From Enterovibrio calviensis DSM 14347 (GTDB lineage: Bacteria; Pseudomonadota; Gammaproteobacteria; Enterobacterales; Vibrionaceae): DNA of 64,000 nucleotides. A program made the position numbers and the translations under genes. The notes below the pieces were generated by a model. It saw nothing but the letters and a program-made list of their open reading frames with translations. It was not told the origin of the DNA and did not search any database. The stretch is from assembly GCF_000621165.1 (NCBI RefSeq), contig NZ_KK211217.1, positions 186,001 to 250,000 of the forward strand. The letters run 5' to 3'. Shown here one piece after another: positions 63,763-64,000 of this stretch (positions are counted from its first letter, which is position 1; the number at the start of each line of letters is the position of its first letter).

Positions 63763-64000
63763 TTAGTTGTGAGGTTCGTTAAGATAGATATTAAGTGCGT
63801 TATAGCTGGTTGTGATCAGATCAAGATCCGTATCATTATCTATGTCTACTAGCCAGTGTTGGCTGGCGCTAACATCGCCATCAATATTGGTTTGGAGGTA
63901 ATTACCTGAACCGTCATTTCTAAACAACTTAGTGCCTGCCAGGTCAGGGTCTTCTGATGCAACGGATTGCACCGATGAGATAATTTCATTTAGCCCATCG
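63763..64000 (-). CDS. FG-GAP/VCBS-repeat-like protein, C-terminal end (partial)
   Basis: 79 codons open from the window edge to a TAA at 63763. The last repeat has the calcium-loop type DIDNDTDLDLI and TKLFRNDGSGNY, characteristic of FG-GAP/VCBS repeats that form beta-propellers in secreted or surface proteins. The N-terminus lies outside, so total size and function are unknown. Confidence 0.7.
   Translation of the reverse strand, partial: DGLNEIISSVQSVASEDPDLAGTKLFRNDGSGNYLQTNIDGDVSASQHWLVDIDNDTDLDLITTSYNALNIYLNEPHN

Noticed and set aside
1-64000. tRNA, rRNA, transposase, integrase and phage genes
   Set aside because: I looked for them on both strands and saw none that I could support by eye; a tRNA or IS scan would settle it.

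Overview
This window looks like a chromosomal segment of a marine gammaproteobacterium, most likely a member of the Vibrionaceae or a close relative. The evidence is a cvpA-purF junction, RssB and RfaH homologues, an rjg-type metallo-beta-lactamase gene at the edge of a polysaccharide locus (the position it holds in vibrios), a yjbEFGH set and a wza-wzb-wzc set. Base composition is moderate over most genes but falls sharply (strongly AT-rich) from about 54.2 to 60 kb, as is usual for exchanged capsule genes. I saw no rRNA, tRNA, CRISPR array, transposase or phage gene.

Layout. 1-10.4 kb is housekeeping and regulation: the end of cvpA, purF, a Yip1-family membrane protein, a LysR regulator, rssB, rfaH, an SLC13-type permease with RCK_C domains, a lipoprotein, and two divergent paralogous lipoprotein alpha/beta-hydrolases. 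10.4-20.4 kb is a complete, tightly overlapping type II secretion operon in the order E-F-G-H-I-J-K-L-M-C/N-D, the Xanthomonas Xps order rather than the usual C-D-E order, with a secretin that carries its own lipoprotein signal. 21.1-22.6 kb holds one monocistronic, cysteine-free, acidic secreted protein with highly-expressed-type codon use; I propose that it is an S-layer-like protein and the main cargo of this secretion system.

22.7-44.4 kb is an O-polysaccharide locus. A hexapeptide acyltransferase is followed by rmlBADC, an ABC exporter (wzm, wzt with a glycan-binding C-terminal domain), a sulfotransferase with a heptad-repeat tail in the position of wbdD, a large two-domain glycosyltransferase, a dTDP-3-amino-sugar route (aminotransferase plus fused acetyltransferase/ketoisomerase) interleaved with a gtrB-gtrA-gtrC-like module, and a second sulfotransferase. 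On the other strand are a glycosyltransferase and a WbpM-type dehydratase; beyond them are a WbpV/WreQ-like reductase/epimerase and a small initiating sugar-phosphate transferase. The locus ends at rjg.

44.5-48.9 kb is yjbEFGH on the minus strand. 48.9-50.0 kb is a long non-coding region that contains a perfect-looking RfaH recruitment (ops) element 5' of wza. 50.0-63.5 kb is a Wzx/Wzy-type capsule operon: wza, wzb, wzc, flippase, acetyltransferase, polymerase, three glycosyltransferases, ugd, galU and a wecA-like gene. The window ends in a truncated FG-GAP/VCBS-like protein gene.

How it fits together (inference): the window encodes most of the cell surface. RfaH made at 5.1 kb would antiterminate the capsule operon at 49.8 kb. 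The type II system would export the surface-layer protein. The ABC-dependent O-chain, probably sulfated and decorated with a 3-acetamido-3,6-dideoxyhexose side branch, could be its anchor. Start codons were moved inward from the longest ORF where Shine-Dalgarno position, overlap or signal peptide argued for it; these choices are explained per gene.
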